Assembly: GCA_005881495.1 (NCBI GenBank)
Contig: VBHI01000330.1
Coordinates: 1-15,711, forward strand
From: Chloroflexota bacterium
Lineage (GTDB): Bacteria; Chloroflexota; Ktedonobacteria; Ktedonobacterales; Ktedonobacteraceae
DNA length: 15,711 nt
Direction of reading: 5' to 3'
Part shown: in pieces, positions 14,789 through 15,711 of the stretch
How the letters are laid out: the number at the start of each line of letters is the position of its first letter
Numbering within the stretch: the stretch's first letter is position 1
The notes under the pieces: model-generated
Told to the model about the DNA's origin: nothing
Databases searched by the model: none
The model's input: the letters and a program-made list of their open reading frames with translations, nothing else
Translations under genes and position numbers: made by a program

Positions 14789-15182
14789 GGGCGACCCTTG
14801 GGTCGCCCAATACGCATCACCCTAAGCTGCCTCACCGTGTCACCCTGAGCCGCAGCGAAGGGTCTGTCTGCATGACCGGGTTCCCTTGTCACCCTGAGCC
14901 GCAGCGAAGGGTCTCTCTCCATGGGCCTCGAGATGCTTCGCCGCGCTCAGCATGACCGGGTTCCCTTGTCACCCTGAGCCGCAGCGAAGGGTCTCTCTCC
15001 ATGGGCCTCGAAATGCTTCGCGGAGTTGACACTGAGCGGAGCGAATGTGCTCAGCATAACAGCGTTCCGCTTGCTCTCCCCTCTTCTGGTCATCCCTGCC
15101 ACTACTTCCTCCACTCACCCTTCTAGCATTTGATGAGCTTTTTCTTAGGTTGATGCGTATTGGGTGACCCTTGTGGTCGCCC
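14789..15182. mobile_element. MITE-like element with imperfect terminal inverted repeats
   Basis: The left end (14789-14826) and right end (15144-15182) are reverse complements over 38/39 bases with about 33 matches, including a perfect 14-bp stretch CCCAATACGCATCA (14806-14819) with its complement at 15151-15164, and CCTAAG inside it. Each terminus also folds on itself: GGGCGACCC-TT-GGGTCGCCC at 14789-14808, and an 8-bp stem with one wobble at 15162-15182. No transposase lies between, and no target-site duplication is obvious, so it is either a non-autonomous element or two opposed copies of a REP-like sequence. Confidence 0.6.
14838..15071. repeat. Three nested CACCCTGAGCCGCAGCGAAGGGT repeat units
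   Basis: Units begin at 14838 (49 bp), 14887 (80 bp) and 14967 (about 105 bp). Unit 2 is itself an imperfect inverted repeat: its left half GTCACCCTGAGCCGCAGCGA is mirrored by the right half at 14926-14956. Unit 1 lacks about 31 internal bases of unit 2. Unit 3 carries an extra GACACTGAGCGGAGCGAATG copy. This family resembles REP-type repeats dispersed in many bacterial genomes. Confidence 0.88.
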
Positions 15183-15210
15183 GGTGCCGGTGCCGATTTG
15201 ACTCGCACTT

Positions 15211-15711
15211 TCATTCACCAACAAAGTCCTGGTCGTGCTGGTTCTGGTCGAGGTCTTCCGCTTCAGTTTCCTGTCTATTCGCCCTTCTTGGCACCTGAAG
15301 CGGAGACGAGGGCATCCAGGAGAGTCTCAGTAGGCACCCCATTCCTGTCACCAGGCCACTTGCCAGACCGCCTGGCAGTCCTGCAGTGAGCCCGCCGATC
15401 ACGCCGAGGATGATGCCAACGATCAGGCTGATTTCGAGTCGGGTGACGATACCTCCTCGCACGTCCAGGGCGAGACTGAAACCCAGGCCGATCACCAGGT
15501 CAGCGACGAGATCTGGACCAGCGATGCCAATGCCAGCCGCCAGACCAACAATGACGCCGAAGGCGAGGCCCCAGGCCAGACCGAAATTGAGACTGAGTGC
15601 CAGTCCTGCGGCCAGGCCGAACGCTGGCACCAGCCATGCACCGAGGGCATCTGTGTGAAGCATGCCATAAACCCCTGGTAACCCGAAGACCACGCCTGCG
15701 GTGAAGCCGAC
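15211..15711 (-). CDS. Glycine-rich multi-pass membrane protein, C-terminal part (partial)
   Basis: The frame is open from the window edge to a TGA at 15211-15213, giving 166 visible residues; the N-terminus lies outside. Most of it is Gly/Ala/Leu/Ile/Val with small-residue patterns (GLAAGLALSLNFGLAWGLAFGVIVGLAAGIGIAG; LIVGIILGVIGGLTAGLPGGLASGLVTGMG) that suggest three or more tightly packed membrane helices. It ends in a hydrophilic acidic tail (RQETEAEDLDQNQHDQ). Such Gly-rich tails occur at the end of some NACHT-type signalling proteins in Ktedonobacteria and actinomycetes, but nothing visible here proves that. A GTG at 15691-15693 could be a start but lacks a visible reason to be preferred. 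Confidence 0.6.
   Translation of the reverse strand, partial: VGFTAGVVFGLPGVYGMLHTDALGAWLVPAFGLAAGLALSLNFGLAWGLAFGVIVGLAAGIGIAGPDLVADLVIGLGFSLALDVRGGIVTRLEISLIVGIILGVIGGLTAGLPGGLASGLVTGMGCLLRLSWMPSSPLQVPRRANRQETEAEDLDQNQHDQDFVGE

Larger units (their letters stand above)
14595..15210. other. Repeat-dense intergenic region
   Basis: No gene is supported; open frames here are repeat translations. Just after the atuA operon, GGAAATAGC (14613-14621) can pair either with GCTATTT (14596-14602) or with GCTATTTCC (14651-14659), giving alternative weak hairpins without a T-tract. A MITE-like element (14789-15182) with nested CACCCTGAG repeats occupies most of the rest. Confidence 0.65.

Noticed and set aside
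14635..14955. Opposed open frames after the atuA operon
   Set aside because: They read through the REP-like repeats on both strands and lack ribosome sites or a recognisable fold.
15386..15658. Plus-strand Arg/Pro-rich frame of 90 codons
   Set aside because: It is the antisense shadow of the Gly/Ala/Leu-rich membrane protein; its composition follows from the opposite strand.

Overview
The window looks like chromosome of a Chloroflexota bacterium, most likely of the class Ktedonobacteria. That placement is inferred from the secDF-VOC arrangement, the Pro/Thr-rich insertion in SecF, the MalT-like ATPase regulator, and intergenic repeats of a kind I associate with Ktedonobacter. Base composition is close to balanced, with short AT-rich intergenic islands. 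The sequence alone does not fix the species.

Layout. Bases 1-660 (minus) hold the N-terminal part of a large signal-transduction ATPase that runs off the left edge. An AT-rich spacer and a tRNA-Arg(UCG) gene follow. Bases 1488-4202 (plus) form a three-gene cluster: a Ppx/GppA phosphatase carrying half a CHAD domain, a second gene carrying the other CHAD half, and a free-standing HD-type domain like the one normally fused to exopolyphosphatase. It converges, with a 4-bp overlap, on a minus-strand operon secD-secF-VOC protein (8055 to 4199).

Bases 8178-9571 hold a lone LolD/MacB-type ABC ATPase. Two related perfect 24-25 bp inverted repeats bracket it, and a 56-bp tandem repeat precedes it. 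A minus-strand alkaline-phosphatase-superfamily phosphodiesterase follows (10849 to 9572). Divergent from it is a VapBC-type toxin-antitoxin pair (10984-11636), with an uncertain antitoxin start and an inverted repeat around its promoter.

Bases 11826-14594 (plus) form a catabolic operon: an isovaleryl-CoA-dehydrogenase-like gene broken by an internal deletion and frameshift, then AtuA split into its DUF1446 body and its small C-terminal domain. This suggests a leucine/isovalerate or acyclic-terpene acyl-CoA route whose first gene is damaged, or a sequence error. An 18-bp operator-like palindrome lies upstream.

Bases 14595-15210 hold no gene but are rich in nested repeats, including a MITE-like element of about 394 bp with imperfect 38/39-bp terminal inverted repeats. 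A partial glycine-rich membrane protein (minus) closes the window.

The best candidates for something unusual are the dispersed Ppx/CHAD/HD cluster, the covarying hairpin pair around the ABC gene, the nested-repeat element at 14.8-15.2 kb, and the broken dehydrogenase. I did not find a convincing wholly new defence or metabolic system.
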